64,000 nucleotides of DNA from Sphingobacterium sp. UBA7855 (GTDB lineage Bacteria; Bacteroidota; Bacteroidia; Sphingobacteriales; Sphingobacteriaceae), in assembly GCA_002500745.1 (NCBI GenBank), contig DLST01000021.1, forward strand, positions 1 through 64,000, written 5' to 3'. How positions within the stretch are numbered: position 1 is the first letter of the stretch; the number at the start of each line of letters is the position of its first letter. The notes under the pieces are model-generated. The model saw nothing but the letters and a program-made list of their open reading frames with translations. It searched no databases and was not told the DNA's origin. The translations under genes were made by a program, and so were the position numbers. Shown in pieces: positions 17,331 to 25,562 of the stretch.

Positions 17331-18059
17331 ATGAAAGTAGAACTTTTTGTTCCTTGTTTTATAGATCAGCTTTATCCTGAGACAGCGTTTAATACTGTTC
17401 GTTTACTGGAAAAAGTTGGCTGTGAGGTTGTATATAATCCCGAGCAGACATGCTGTGGCCAACCGGCATATAATGCTGGGTTTTGGGAAGATGCAAAGCA
17501 GGTTGGACGGAAATTTCTAGGAGATTTTTCAGGCGAACATGTTATTATTTCTCCGTCCGCTTCTTGTACTGGGATGGTAAGGCACGGTTACAACGATCTT
17601 TTCGCTAATTCTGCAGATTCCCATCAATGTCATAAAATACAACAACAGGTTATTGAAATATCTGACTTTTTGGTAAACATACTGAAAAAGGAATATTTTG
17701 GGGCTGAATTGGAGGGAGTTGCCGTATATCACGATTCATGCTCGGCATTAAGGGAATGCAAGATTAAAGATGAACCCCGAATATTACTGAGTAAGGTTTT
17801 GGGATTGGAGATGGTAGAGGTAAAAGATAGTGAGACATGCTGTGGTTTTGGTGGTAGTTTTGCGGTAAAATTCGAAGGTATATCGGCTGCGATGGCTGAA
17901 CAGAAAGTGCAGAATGCTTTGGATATGCATGCAGATTATATTATATCGACTGATTCATCGTGCTTACTGCAGTTGCAATCTTATATCGATAAACATAAAT
18001 TACCTATCCAGACCATGCACCTGGTTGACGTATTGAGTACTGGCTGGGGAAATATTTAA
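17331..18059 (+). CDS. LutA/YkgE-type (Fe-S)-binding protein with two CCG domains
   Basis: 242 residues from ATG at 17331; an upstream TTG would add five codons. Two cysteine-rich CCG modules are visible: VPCF (Cys9) with TCCGQP (Cys41, Cys42), and HDSCSALRE with TCCGFGGSF further on. This architecture is that of LutA of the LutABC lactate oxidase and of GlpC/HdrB-type subunits, where the motif binds a Fe-S cluster. LutB and LutC are absent nearby, so the protein either works with partners elsewhere or has another redox role. The gene is followed after 21 bp by a sugar-isomerase-like gene. Confidence 0.9.
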   Translation: MKVELFVPCFIDQLYPETAFNTVRLLEKVGCEVVYNPEQTCCGQPAYNAGFWEDAKQVGRKFLGDFSGEHVIISPSASCTGMVRHGYNDLFANSADSHQCHKIQQQVIEISDFLVNILKKEYFGAELEGVAVYHDSCSALRECKIKDEPRILLSKVLGLEMVEVKDSETCCGFGGSFAVKFEGISAAMAEQKVQNALDMHADYIISTDSSCLLQLQSYIDKHKLPIQTMHLVDVLSTGWGNI

Positions 18060-18080
18060 ATAACACATAAATCTAAACAC

Positions 18081-18971
18081 ATGAATTCAAGAAGAGATTT
18101 TCTTAAAAACCTTGCATTAGCATCTGCTGGAATTGCATTGGCTCCTTCGTTGGAGAGCTTTACAGCACCTAAGAAAGATTGGTTTGATATTTCCCTGGCG
18201 GAATGGTCTTTGCATAAATCTTTATTCAAAGGAGATTTGAATAATTTGGATTTTCCAGCCTTGGCTGCAAAAAAATATGGTATCTATGGTGTAGAATACG
18301 TGAATCAATTTTTTAAAGATAAGGCGAATGATAATAATTATCTTACTGAGCTGAATATGCGTGCTAAAGATAATGGTGTACGTAATGTACTTATTATGAT
18401 TGATGGTGAGGGAAATCTAGGTGATGAAGACGAAACGAAGAGAAAACAAGCTGTGCAAAATCATTACAAATGGATTTCTGCAGCTAATTTTCTAGGATGT
18501 CACGCCATACGCGTTAATGCTGCCGGTAAAGGATCGCCTGATGAAGTGAGTAAACGTGTTGTTGAAAGCCTAACCGCATTGTCAGATATAGGCAAAAAAG
18601 CAGGAATCAGTATTATTGTAGAAAATCATGGTGGTATTTCTTCACATGGTGATTGGTTGGCCAAGACACTCAAAGCTGTAGGCAGTAAGTATTGTGGAAG
18701 TTTACCTGATCTTGGAAACTTCTATGAATATGATCGTTATCAGGGCGTAACAGATTTGATGCCCTATGCGCATGGTGTAAGTGCCAAAACACATGATTTT
18801 GATGCCAATGGCAACGAAACACAAATTGATTATGAGCGTATGTTAAAGATTATCAAGAAAGCAAAATTCAAAGGATACATTGGTATTGAATATGAAGGAA
18901 GTAAGTTGAGCGAGGAAGAGGGGATCTTTGCGACTAAAAGGTTGCTGGAGCGTTTACGTCCTTTAATTTAA
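18081..18971 (+). CDS. Exported sugar-phosphate isomerase/epimerase-like TIM-barrel protein
   Basis: 296 residues. It begins with a Tat-type signal (SRRDFLKNLALASAG), so it is probably exported in folded form to the periplasm. The rest is an AP-endonuclease-2-like TIM barrel of the hydroxypyruvate-isomerase/xylose-isomerase-like type: LAEWSLH, YGVEYV, GIYGVEYVNQF, VENHGGIS (Glu and His metal ligands), SLPDLGNFYEYD and YIGIEYEG near the C terminus. Such exported members occur widely in Bacteroidota next to sugar-catabolic genes; many act on 3-keto-glycosides or have no known substrate. Here the neighbours (UMF1, LutA-like) do not settle it. Confidence 0.87.
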   Translation: MNSRRDFLKNLALASAGIALAPSLESFTAPKKDWFDISLAEWSLHKSLFKGDLNNLDFPALAAKKYGIYGVEYVNQFFKDKANDNNYLTELNMRAKDNGVRNVLIMIDGEGNLGDEDETKRKQAVQNHYKWISAANFLGCHAIRVNAAGKGSPDEVSKRVVESLTALSDIGKKAGISIIVENHGGISSHGDWLAKTLKAVGSKYCGSLPDLGNFYEYDRYQGVTDLMPYAHGVSAKTHDFDANGNETQIDYERMLKIIKKAKFKGYIGIEYEGSKLSEEEGIFATKRLLERLRPLI

Positions 18972-18980
18972 TAGGAACAA

Positions 18981-19015
18981 GTCAAGTTCTTTTCAATAGA
19001 TGGAAAGAACTTGAC
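18981..19015 (+). terminator. Hairpin downstream of the isomerase-like gene
   Basis: A perfect 12-bp stem (GTCAAGTTCTTT with its complement) and an 11-nt loop, 10 bases after the stop codon. It is followed by ATTATAAAGG, not by a U-tract, so termination may be weak or need another factor. Confidence 0.55.
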
Positions 19016-19208
19016 TATTATAAAGGATGTTTAATCATCTACCTCTTTGTGTCTAACTGGGCTTAAATTAGACATTGTCCTGTCTGATACCTATTTGGTC
19101 TTATGAGATTAAGGTAATAAAGAGAATCATCAAGTTTTCCATTTGCTGATGATGAAATAGTAAATGGAAATTGCACTACCACATTTTGAAAAACAACTAT
19201 TAAAACAC

Positions 19209-20783
19209 ATGAATTTTGAAAAGAATGCTGTTCTAGAAACCCATTTGGAAAAAGTTGGGGCGGAGCATGTATTGGTACAAGGGCACCCCGCCGGATTATT
19301 CGTATTATTCTTCACGGAGATGTGGGAGCGTTTTAGCTATTATGGTATGCGGGCGCTTTTAGTGAATTTTTTGGTTTCTACTATCGCACAATCTGGTTGG
19401 GGATGGACTAATTCAGAGGCGATGCAACTCTATGGCCTTTATACCGGAATGGTGTTTTTAACTCCGCTATTTGGTGGAATTATTGCTGATCGTTTCACAG
19501 GATATAAAAAATCCATTATGGTCGGTGCGATAATTATGACTTTAGGACATGTTGCTATGGCTTTAGAAGGGTTTAATAAAAGCTTTTTTTTAGCAGGTCT
19601 AGTGCTTATTGTTCTGGGAAACGGTTTGTTTAAGCCGAACATTTCATCCATGGTTGGTAAGTTATATCCGGATAAAGGCGGTAAGAAGGATGCCGGTTAT
19701 ACCATATTTTATATGGGAATAAATGGAGGAGCCTTCTTAGGAATGATGCTTTGTGGTTACATCGGCGAAAAGGTTGGTTGGCATTATGGATTTGGTTTAG
19801 CAGGAGTATTTATGTTTTTGGGTATGTTGCAGTTTTATTTTGCCCAACGAATTTTTGGAGAAATAGGAAATACCCCCGAAAGAAAGGAAGAACTTAATGA
19901 TGAGGCAGTAAATAGGGTAGAAAATCCAAAATATGTCGTTCGAGATCGTTTGCTGGTGATTGTTATTTTTATGATATCAAGCATTGTATTTCATTTAGCC
20001 TTTGAGCAGGCGGGAGGCTCGATGACGATCTTTGCTAAAAATTATACACAGCGGGTGTTGAGTGGGGATGCAGCGGTGCTATTTAAATGGTTTGATGCTG
20101 CGTTGACTGTGTTGCCTATTGTAGTCATCACTGGTGTCTTGTTTGTCTTAGCAAAAAAAATCATTCGCAAATATCCCTTGATTATTCTTTTTTCGGGTAT
20201 TTCTTTTGTGATCATTTGGTCCTTATGTTTATGGAAGGTCTATCGCGAATATTATGGTATTAATTCTGAAGTTACAGTATCATGGTTTCCCATGTTGAAC
20301 TCTTTCTTTATCATTACACTGGCGACTTCATTTAGTAAGATATGGGAAAAAGTGTGGAATCCTTCAGGGCCAATTAAATTCGCAATGGGTTTGACATTGG
20401 TCGGCGTCGGCTTTGCTGCTTTATCAATTGGTAGTTCGGAAATTCCTACTGGTGCAAAAGCAGCCTCAGTGAGTATGATTTGGCTGATCTTAGCATACTT
20501 TTTTCATACAGTAGGCGAATTATGTATAGGTCCGGTTGGATTGTCCTACGTTAGTAAACTGTCTCCAAAGCGATTCCTTGGTTTACTGTTTGGTTTTTGG
20601 TTTTGCGCCAATGCTATTGCTAATTTTATAGGGGGCTTTATTGGGTCATATATCGATAAGATTACCGAATCTCATTCCATGTCTTATTTCTTCGCAGTAT
20701 TTACAGTAATACCGATGATAGCGGCAGTATTACTTATTTTAGGCAATAAAAAAATAAAAAAGATGATGCATGGAATTGACTAA
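19209..20783 (+). CDS. POT-family peptide transporter, copy 1
   Basis: 524 residues, about 14 membrane helices. POT (PTR2) symporters bring di- and tripeptides in with protons. The motif TEMWERFSYYG (Glu37, Glu40, Arg41) is on helix 1, followed by GGIIADRFTGYKKSI and the second signature FYMGINGGAFLG. I chose ATG at 19209 because the protein then begins MNFEKNAVLETHLEKVG, which aligns with the tandem paralogue MNQEKDQILVAHLAKQG; a start at 19164 would add 15 unmatched residues. Helices insert between the two six-helix halves, as in other bacterial POTs. The next POT gene follows after 83 bp. Confidence 0.95.
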   Translation: MNFEKNAVLETHLEKVGAEHVLVQGHPAGLFVLFFTEMWERFSYYGMRALLVNFLVSTIAQSGWGWTNSEAMQLYGLYTGMVFLTPLFGGIIADRFTGYKKSIMVGAIIMTLGHVAMALEGFNKSFFLAGLVLIVLGNGLFKPNISSMVGKLYPDKGGKKDAGYTIFYMGINGGAFLGMMLCGYIGEKVGWHYGFGLAGVFMFLGMLQFYFAQRIFGEIGNTPERKEELNDEAVNRVENPKYVVRDRLLVIVIFMISSIVFHLAFEQAGGSMTIFAKNYTQRVLSGDAAVLFKWFDAALTVLPIVVITGVLFVLAKKIIRKYPLIILFSGISFVIIWSLCLWKVYREYYGINSEVTVSWFPMLNSFFIITLATSFSKIWEKVWNPSGPIKFAMGLTLVGVGFAALSIGSSEIPTGAKAASVSMIWLILAYFFHTVGELCIGPVGLSYVSKLSPKRFLGLLFGFWFCANAIANFIGGFIGSYIDKITESHSMSYFFAVFTVIPMIAAVLLILGNKKIKKMMHGID

Positions 20784-20866
20784 TTCATAGAAAATTAGTG
20801 TAACTTCAAGCGATTTTTATCAAAATAAAAACGAAACCTGAGTTATAAAACAATTATTGAAATTAT

Positions 20867-22456
20867 ATGAATCAAGAAAAAGATCAAATTCTTGTAGCGC
20901 ATCTGGCCAAGCAGGGTATAGATGACAAGATGGTGAGTGGGCATCCCGCCGGATTATTTGTACTATTTTTCACGGAGATGTGGGAGCGTTTTAGCTACTA
21001 TGGTATGCGGGCTTTATTGACCTTATTTTTAATCAGTACGATTGCTGACGGTGGATGGGAATGGAGCAATGCGCAGGCGATGCAGTTGTATGGGACTTAT
21101 ACTGGTCTTGTTTATCTGACCCCATTGATCGGTGGTATGATTGCGGATAAATTGACTGGTTTTAAGAAAGCTATTTTGATTGGCGCATTGATTATGACAT
21201 TAGGACACTTGTCTATGGCGTTTGAAGCTGTCCACTCAAATTTCTTCTATTTAGGGTTACTCTTAATGATCTTAGGGAATGGGATGTTTAAACCTAATAT
21301 TTCTTCGATGGTAGGAAATTTATACCCAGACAAAAGTTCAAAGAAGGACGCAGGATATACAATTTTTTATATGGGTATCAACGCTGGTTCATTTTTAGGG
21401 ATGCTCCTATGTGGCTATATCGGTGAAAAAATAGGTTGGCATTATGGGTTTGGACTGGCGGGAGTATTTATGTTCTTCGGTATGCTACAATTCTATTTTG
21501 CACAGCGCATATTTGGTATTATCGGTAATACGCCCAAAGCGTTACAGGCTCATCATGACGAAAAGGTCAAAAATCAGGAAGATATTGATGAAGTTATTCC
21601 CGGAAATGTTGTTAGAGACCGCCTTATCGTCGTCACAATATTTATGTTGGCCAGCGTGGTTTTCTTTCTTTCTTTCGAACAGGCCGGCGGTTCAATGTCA
21701 ATATTTGCGAAGGATTACACGCAGCGTGTCTTGTCAGGAAGTTCTGCGATTACATTTAAATGGATTGATACAATTTTGACCATTGTACCCATCGTAATTG
21801 TAACGATTGTTTTGACAGCATTGGCTAAAAAAATATATAAACAATATCCGTTGACAATTTTGTTCACAGCAATTTCATTCGGCATTATCTGGGGCTTGGG
21901 CTTATGGAAAATATTTCGGGAGATCGGTATAACGGGCTCGGAAGTTGGTGCTTCGTGGTTTCAAATACTAAACGCATTTTTTATTATTTCTCTTGCATCT
22001 TCATTCAGTAAATTTTGGGAAAAGGTATGGAATCCTTCAGGGCCCGTAAAATTTGCATTGGGTTTGATATTAGTCGGTATTGGATTTGCTGCGCTGGCTT
22101 ATGGCGCGAATGACATTCCTCAAGGTGCTAAAACAGCATCAGTCAGTATGATCTGGCTTGTTGTAGCCTATTTTTTCCATTCTGCAGGAGAACTTTGTCT
22201 ATCACCTGTTGGGCTATCTTACGTAAGTAAGCTCTCTCCGAAGAAATTTTTGGGCCTTTTGTTTGGATGTTGGTTTTGTGCTTCCGCAATCGCTAATTTC
22301 ATTGGCGGATTTTTAGGTTCTTATATTGATAAAATCACAGCGGAACATTCTATGTCTTATTTCTTTATGATATTTGCTATAGTTCCTGGTGTTACCGCGC
22401 TTTTATTGATAGCGTTCAATCCAATATTGAAAAAAATGATGCACGGTATCAATTAA
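20867..22456 (+). CDS. POT-family peptide transporter, copy 2
   Basis: 529 residues and very similar to the preceding protein along its whole length, including TEMWERFSYYGMRALL, FYMGINAGSFLGMLLCGYIG, FEQAGGSMSIFAKDYTQRV and the ending KKMMHGIN. The pair arose by tandem duplication. Differences cluster in helices 7-9 and in loops, which may change peptide preference. Its stop codon is within 20 bp of a perfect 58-bp palindrome that ends the transcript. Confidence 0.95.
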   Translation: MNQEKDQILVAHLAKQGIDDKMVSGHPAGLFVLFFTEMWERFSYYGMRALLTLFLISTIADGGWEWSNAQAMQLYGTYTGLVYLTPLIGGMIADKLTGFKKAILIGALIMTLGHLSMAFEAVHSNFFYLGLLLMILGNGMFKPNISSMVGNLYPDKSSKKDAGYTIFYMGINAGSFLGMLLCGYIGEKIGWHYGFGLAGVFMFFGMLQFYFAQRIFGIIGNTPKALQAHHDEKVKNQEDIDEVIPGNVVRDRLIVVTIFMLASVVFFLSFEQAGGSMSIFAKDYTQRVLSGSSAITFKWIDTILTIVPIVIVTIVLTALAKKIYKQYPLTILFTAISFGIIWGLGLWKIFREIGITGSEVGASWFQILNAFFIISLASSFSKFWEKVWNPSGPVKFALGLILVGIGFAALAYGANDIPQGAKTASVSMIWLVVAYFFHSAGELCLSPVGLSYVSKLSPKKFLGLLFGCWFCASAIANFIGGFLGSYIDKITAEHSMSYFFMIFAIVPGVTALLLIAFNPILKKMMHGIN

Positions 22457-22472
22457 TTCCCTGAGGGAATTC

Positions 22473-22530
22473 ATCTAAAAGGAAGCGAGGGCTGATGATC
22501 ATGATCATCAGCCCTCGCTTCCTTTTAGAT
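22473..22530. terminator. Perfect 58-bp palindrome acting as a bidirectional terminator
   Basis: The 29-bp left arm (22473-22501) is the exact reverse complement of the right arm (22502-22530); the arms begin ATCTAAAAGGAAGCGAGGG. There is no unpaired spacer, so in RNA only the central GATC-rich bases would form the loop. It lies between the convergent POT gene (stop at 22456) and the CBS-domain gene (stop at 22549). AAAAGG/CCTTTT near the tips gives a short U-tract in both directions. A smaller inverted repeat (GAATTCCC-type arms, 22455-22471) precedes it. Confidence 0.85.
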
Positions 22531-22548
22531 AATAGGGAGTTGGAATAT

Positions 22549-23847
22549 TTAAATCTGGTCTGTCACTTTCATCAATAGTTTATCGATGCGGTTTCCATCC
22601 ATATCAAGAACTTCAAAAATCAAGTTTTTAAATTGGATACGCTCCCCTTCTTTGGGTACATGATCTAACCTAAGGAACACTAAGCCACCTACGGTAGTGA
22701 CATTACTAATCTCATCTTCGTCTTCTTCAGAAAGTCCTATTTCAAATTCATCTAAAAGGGTTTCGATCTGATATTGTCCGTCTACAACATAGTCTCCATT
22801 TTCTAATTGACGTATTGTTGGACGGGCACTGAGATCGCTTTCTGAAATGTTCCCTACCAAATCACCAACAATATCGCGTAACGTAATAATTCCTTGTGTT
22901 GATCCATACTCGTCTATGACGACCGCTTGATGAATACTGGATGTCCGCAAGGTATTCATGATACTGTAGGAGGAGCTAAATTCGTTCACAAATTTGATGG
23001 GCAGTATAAGTGTTCTGAGGTCAAAAGGCTCGTTTTGGAGGCATTGCCGAAGTAATGATTTTACATGAACAACTCCTTTAATGTTATCAAGTCCGCCTTC
23101 ACAGACAGGGTAGATGGAATAATCGTTATCTAGTATAATCTTGCGGTTTTTTTCAAAGGATTCTGCGAGGTCCAAGAACACAATATTTTTGCGGTGAGTC
23201 ATCAGGTTAACCGCTTTTTTGTCCCCTAAACTTAACAGACGGTCCACGATATCATGTTCGATCCCTTCAATGACTCCGCTATCTACACCCTCATCTACCA
23301 AGGCTTTTATTTCTTCTTCGGTGACGCTGTTACCGCTGCTTTTAATGTTCAGTATTTTGACAATAAATTCTGTTGACACGCTGAGTAGCCACACAAACGG
23401 CCGAACGATTTTGCTGAGCAGATTCATCGGATAAGAAATAAGCATGGCATACTTTTCTGGAATGGCCATACCTATGCGTTTGGGTACTAGCTCTCCAAGT
23501 ACCAATGAAAAATAGGTGATAATAAAGACAACAATAATTACAGCGAGCTGCTCACTGTATGGAGCGATAAAACTCGATTTATTGAAGACTTCTACTAAGT
23601 ACGATGATATACTTCCGCCAGAAAAAAATCCTGTTAATATTCCGATAAGGGTAATACCGATTTGTACAGTAGACAGAAAGCTGTTGGGCGATTCTTTTAG
23701 ACTTAGCGCTATTTTGGCTGCTGCATTACTTTTATCGCTTTCAGCTTGTAATCTTGCTTTTCTGCTGGACACGATGGATATTTCTGATGCCGAAAGTATT
23801 CCATTTAGAATAATCAGGGCTAAAATAATAATTGCTTCGGTAAGCAT
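22549..23847 (-). CDS. CNNM/CorC-type membrane protein with CBS domains
   Basis: 432 residues. An N-terminal DUF21/CNNM membrane domain (about 1-190, starting ILALIILNGILSASEIS and including LGELVPKRIG) is followed by two CBS domains (about 210-330, with MTHRKNIVFLDL and VIDEYGSTQGIITLRDIVGDLVG) and a C-terminal CorC/HlyC domain (about 345-430, DGQYQIETLLDEF and TVGGLVFLRLDHVPKEGE). This is the arrangement of the CorB/CNNM magnesium exporters and of proteins annotated as hemolysins. The CBS pair likely binds Mg-ATP. It stands alone between two terminators. Magnesium efflux is the best guess from family knowledge. Confidence 0.92.
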   Translation of the reverse strand: MLTEAIIILALIILNGILSASEISIVSSRKARLQAESDKSNAAAKIALSLKESPNSFLSTVQIGITLIGILTGFFSGGSISSYLVEVFNKSSFIAPYSEQLAVIIVVFIITYFSLVLGELVPKRIGMAIPEKYAMLISYPMNLLSKIVRPFVWLLSVSTEFIVKILNIKSSGNSVTEEEIKALVDEGVDSGVIEGIEHDIVDRLLSLGDKKAVNLMTHRKNIVFLDLAESFEKNRKIILDNDYSIYPVCEGGLDNIKGVVHVKSLLRQCLQNEPFDLRTLILPIKFVNEFSSSYSIMNTLRTSSIHQAVVIDEYGSTQGIITLRDIVGDLVGNISESDLSARPTIRQLENGDYVVDGQYQIETLLDEFEIGLSEEDEDEISNVTTVGGLVFLRLDHVPKEGERIQFKNLIFEVLDMDGNRIDKLLMKVTDQI

Positions 23848-23936
23848 AATGAGTTGAAGTTTTTGCTAGGGCTAATTTACGTAAAAGACCAGCTAAATAG
23901 TAGGATTATTGTGATTATGTAAAACGTTCAAAAAAA

Positions 23937-23965
23937 AAAGCCGTATTTCTTTCAATACGGCTTTT
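23937..23965 (-). terminator. Intrinsic terminator of the GH109 gene
   Basis: Stem AAAGCCGTATT / AATACGGCTTT with a 6-nt loop; on the minus strand it is followed by a T9 run. It lies 25 bp beyond the stop codon of the oxidoreductase-like gene. Confidence 0.88.
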
Positions 23966-23989
23966 GTAATAGTAAGCGTGTCTTTTTAA

Positions 23990-25336
23990 TTACATTCCAC
24001 TATCATCTAACATAAAAGTGTTTTTCTTGGTTTTCCACTTTCCTTTCGTGAAATCAGGGAATTCCAAGGTCTTATTTCCTTTCGCAATAGACTCGGTGGA
24101 TAAGGGGAATACTGCACTCATGGTTACAGAATCGTATACATCAATTGGCGTCTGTACCTTTTGTTTCACAGATTGAATGAACGCATTGAATACAAACCAG
24201 TCCATACCGCCATGACCAGAACCATTTGCTAATTCTTCATATTTTTTCCAAATTGGGTGGTCATATTTCTTTACCCATTCGTCTGCAGGATCCCACGTGT
24301 GCGGTTTAGATTTACCTTCGATATGTATGCCCTTGGCAACATCCATCCAAATTCCATCTGTTCCTTGTATGCGAAAACCGATAGAATAGGGTCTTGGTAA
24401 GTGTGTGTCGTGCGTCAATAACATGGTTTCTCCATTTGCACATTGTAACATTGTTTGTGTGATGTCCCCATTTTTGTAATTGATTTTACCATTGGGGTGT
24501 CCTGGAGAAACTTTATTGACATACGCGGCTAATCCACGCGCTTTACTTGAGTAAGAAGTAATGTGAGTGAATCTGTTTCCTTTGTTAATGTCAACAAATT
24601 GCATGATCGGGCCTAAACCGTGTGTAGGATAAAGATCGCCGTCTTGGTCGATGTTGAATTGTGTGCGCCATTGCGCTTCTGAAATTGCTTTTGGACCATA
24701 CTCGACACCGTGACCGTAATAATTTTTTCCGTCGTTGAAAAGCACTTCACGTAAATCATGTTGATAGCCCCCTTCAAGGTGTAATAATTCACCGAAAAGC
24801 CCCTGTCTATGCATGTTTAATACAGCAAGTACATCGCGCCGAAACGCTACATTTTCCAATGTCATGTAAGGTTTTCCGGTTTCTTCAGAAACTTTGACAA
24901 CGTCCCAATGATCTTGCACAGTTAAACCGGCAATAACCTCACAGCCTACATATAATCCTGCCTTCATGGCGTCAATGGATTGGTCTTTGTGAAACTGCCA
25001 AGGAGTGGCAATAATAACGGCATCTAATTTTTCGTTGCTTAACATCTTTTTGTAAGCCTCTTTTCCGCCTGTATATTCTTTTGGAAGTTTGGTTCCCTTT
25101 GCATTAAATTGTTTACGGCATTGGGCTAAGGATTCTTCTTGAGTGTCACAGATTGCCACAATTTCTAGATCATCTCTATTTAGCGCAATTTGCACATGAT
25201 TACGTCCTCGAAGACCTACGCCAATAAAGGCAATTTTTATCTTACTATTTGTTTGGGCAAATAAGTCTGTACTTGAAAGGATACCGATTCCAGCTGTAGT
25301 GATGGCAGTCGATCTTATGAAATTTCTTCTATCCAT
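23990..25336 (-). CDS. GH109-type Gfo/Idh/MocA protein (NAD-dependent alpha-N-acetylgalactosaminidase family)
   Basis: 448 residues. It starts with a Tat-like signal (RRNFIRSTAITTAG, then DLFAQ), so it is exported. The Rossmann motif is GVGLRGRNH and the Gfo/Idh/MocA landmark EVIAGLT occurs at about residue 135, where many relatives have EKP. YQHDLREVLFN, YPTHGLGPI and GHGGMDWF are segments I associate with family GH109. GH109 enzymes remove terminal GalNAc by an oxidation-elimination mechanism with bound NAD. It is divergent from a sugar kinase of NahK type with two LacI-type operators between them, which supports an amino-sugar role. A plain sugar oxidoreductase of the same superfamily remains possible. 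Confidence 0.85.
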   Translation of the reverse strand: MDRRNFIRSTAITTAGIGILSSTDLFAQTNSKIKIAFIGVGLRGRNHVQIALNRDDLEIVAICDTQEESLAQCRKQFNAKGTKLPKEYTGGKEAYKKMLSNEKLDAVIIATPWQFHKDQSIDAMKAGLYVGCEVIAGLTVQDHWDVVKVSEETGKPYMTLENVAFRRDVLAVLNMHRQGLFGELLHLEGGYQHDLREVLFNDGKNYYGHGVEYGPKAISEAQWRTQFNIDQDGDLYPTHGLGPIMQFVDINKGNRFTHITSYSSKARGLAAYVNKVSPGHPNGKINYKNGDITQTMLQCANGETMLLTHDTHLPRPYSIGFRIQGTDGIWMDVAKGIHIEGKSKPHTWDPADEWVKKYDHPIWKKYEELANGSGHGGMDWFVFNAFIQSVKQKVQTPIDVYDSVTMSAVFPLSTESIAKGNKTLEFPDFTKGKWKTKKNTFMLDDSGM

Positions 25337-25442
25337 TGTTTTGAGATATAGGGAGTTTGTATATTAGTTATTTTTTATTAAAACAGTTTGTTGGACTAGC
25401 TATGCTAAACAAATATATTATTTCATTTGCGATAAATGAATG

Positions 25443-25455
25443 TGCAAACGTTTGC
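25443..25455. promoter_or_regulatory. LacI-type operator 1 (GCAAACGTTTGC)
   Basis: A perfect 12-bp palindrome with central CG, the classic half-site pattern of LacI/GalR-family regulators. Its centre is 32 bp from the centre of the second site, about three helical turns, so two repressor dimers would sit on the same DNA face. It lies 107 bp from the GH109 start and 108 bp from the kinase start, in the middle of the shared divergent promoter region. A TATATTTG -7-like box for the GH109 gene is at 25410-25417. Confidence 0.8.
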
Positions 25456-25476
25456 TTAATTTTAATAAATTTCATG

Positions 25477-25486
25477 CAAACGTTTG
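25477..25486. promoter_or_regulatory. LacI-type operator 2 (CAAACGTTTG)
   Basis: A second copy of the palindrome core, written TGCAAACGTTTGAT in context, on the kinase side of the divergent region. Seen together with the site at 25443-25455 it makes a paired operator. No LacI-family regulator is encoded in this window. Confidence 0.8.
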
Positions 25487-25562
25487 ATTGAAATAAAAAT
25501 TATCATTTATTAATTCAATTTGTGATATTGCAAGCACATTGATGATTTAAAAACATAGTTTA

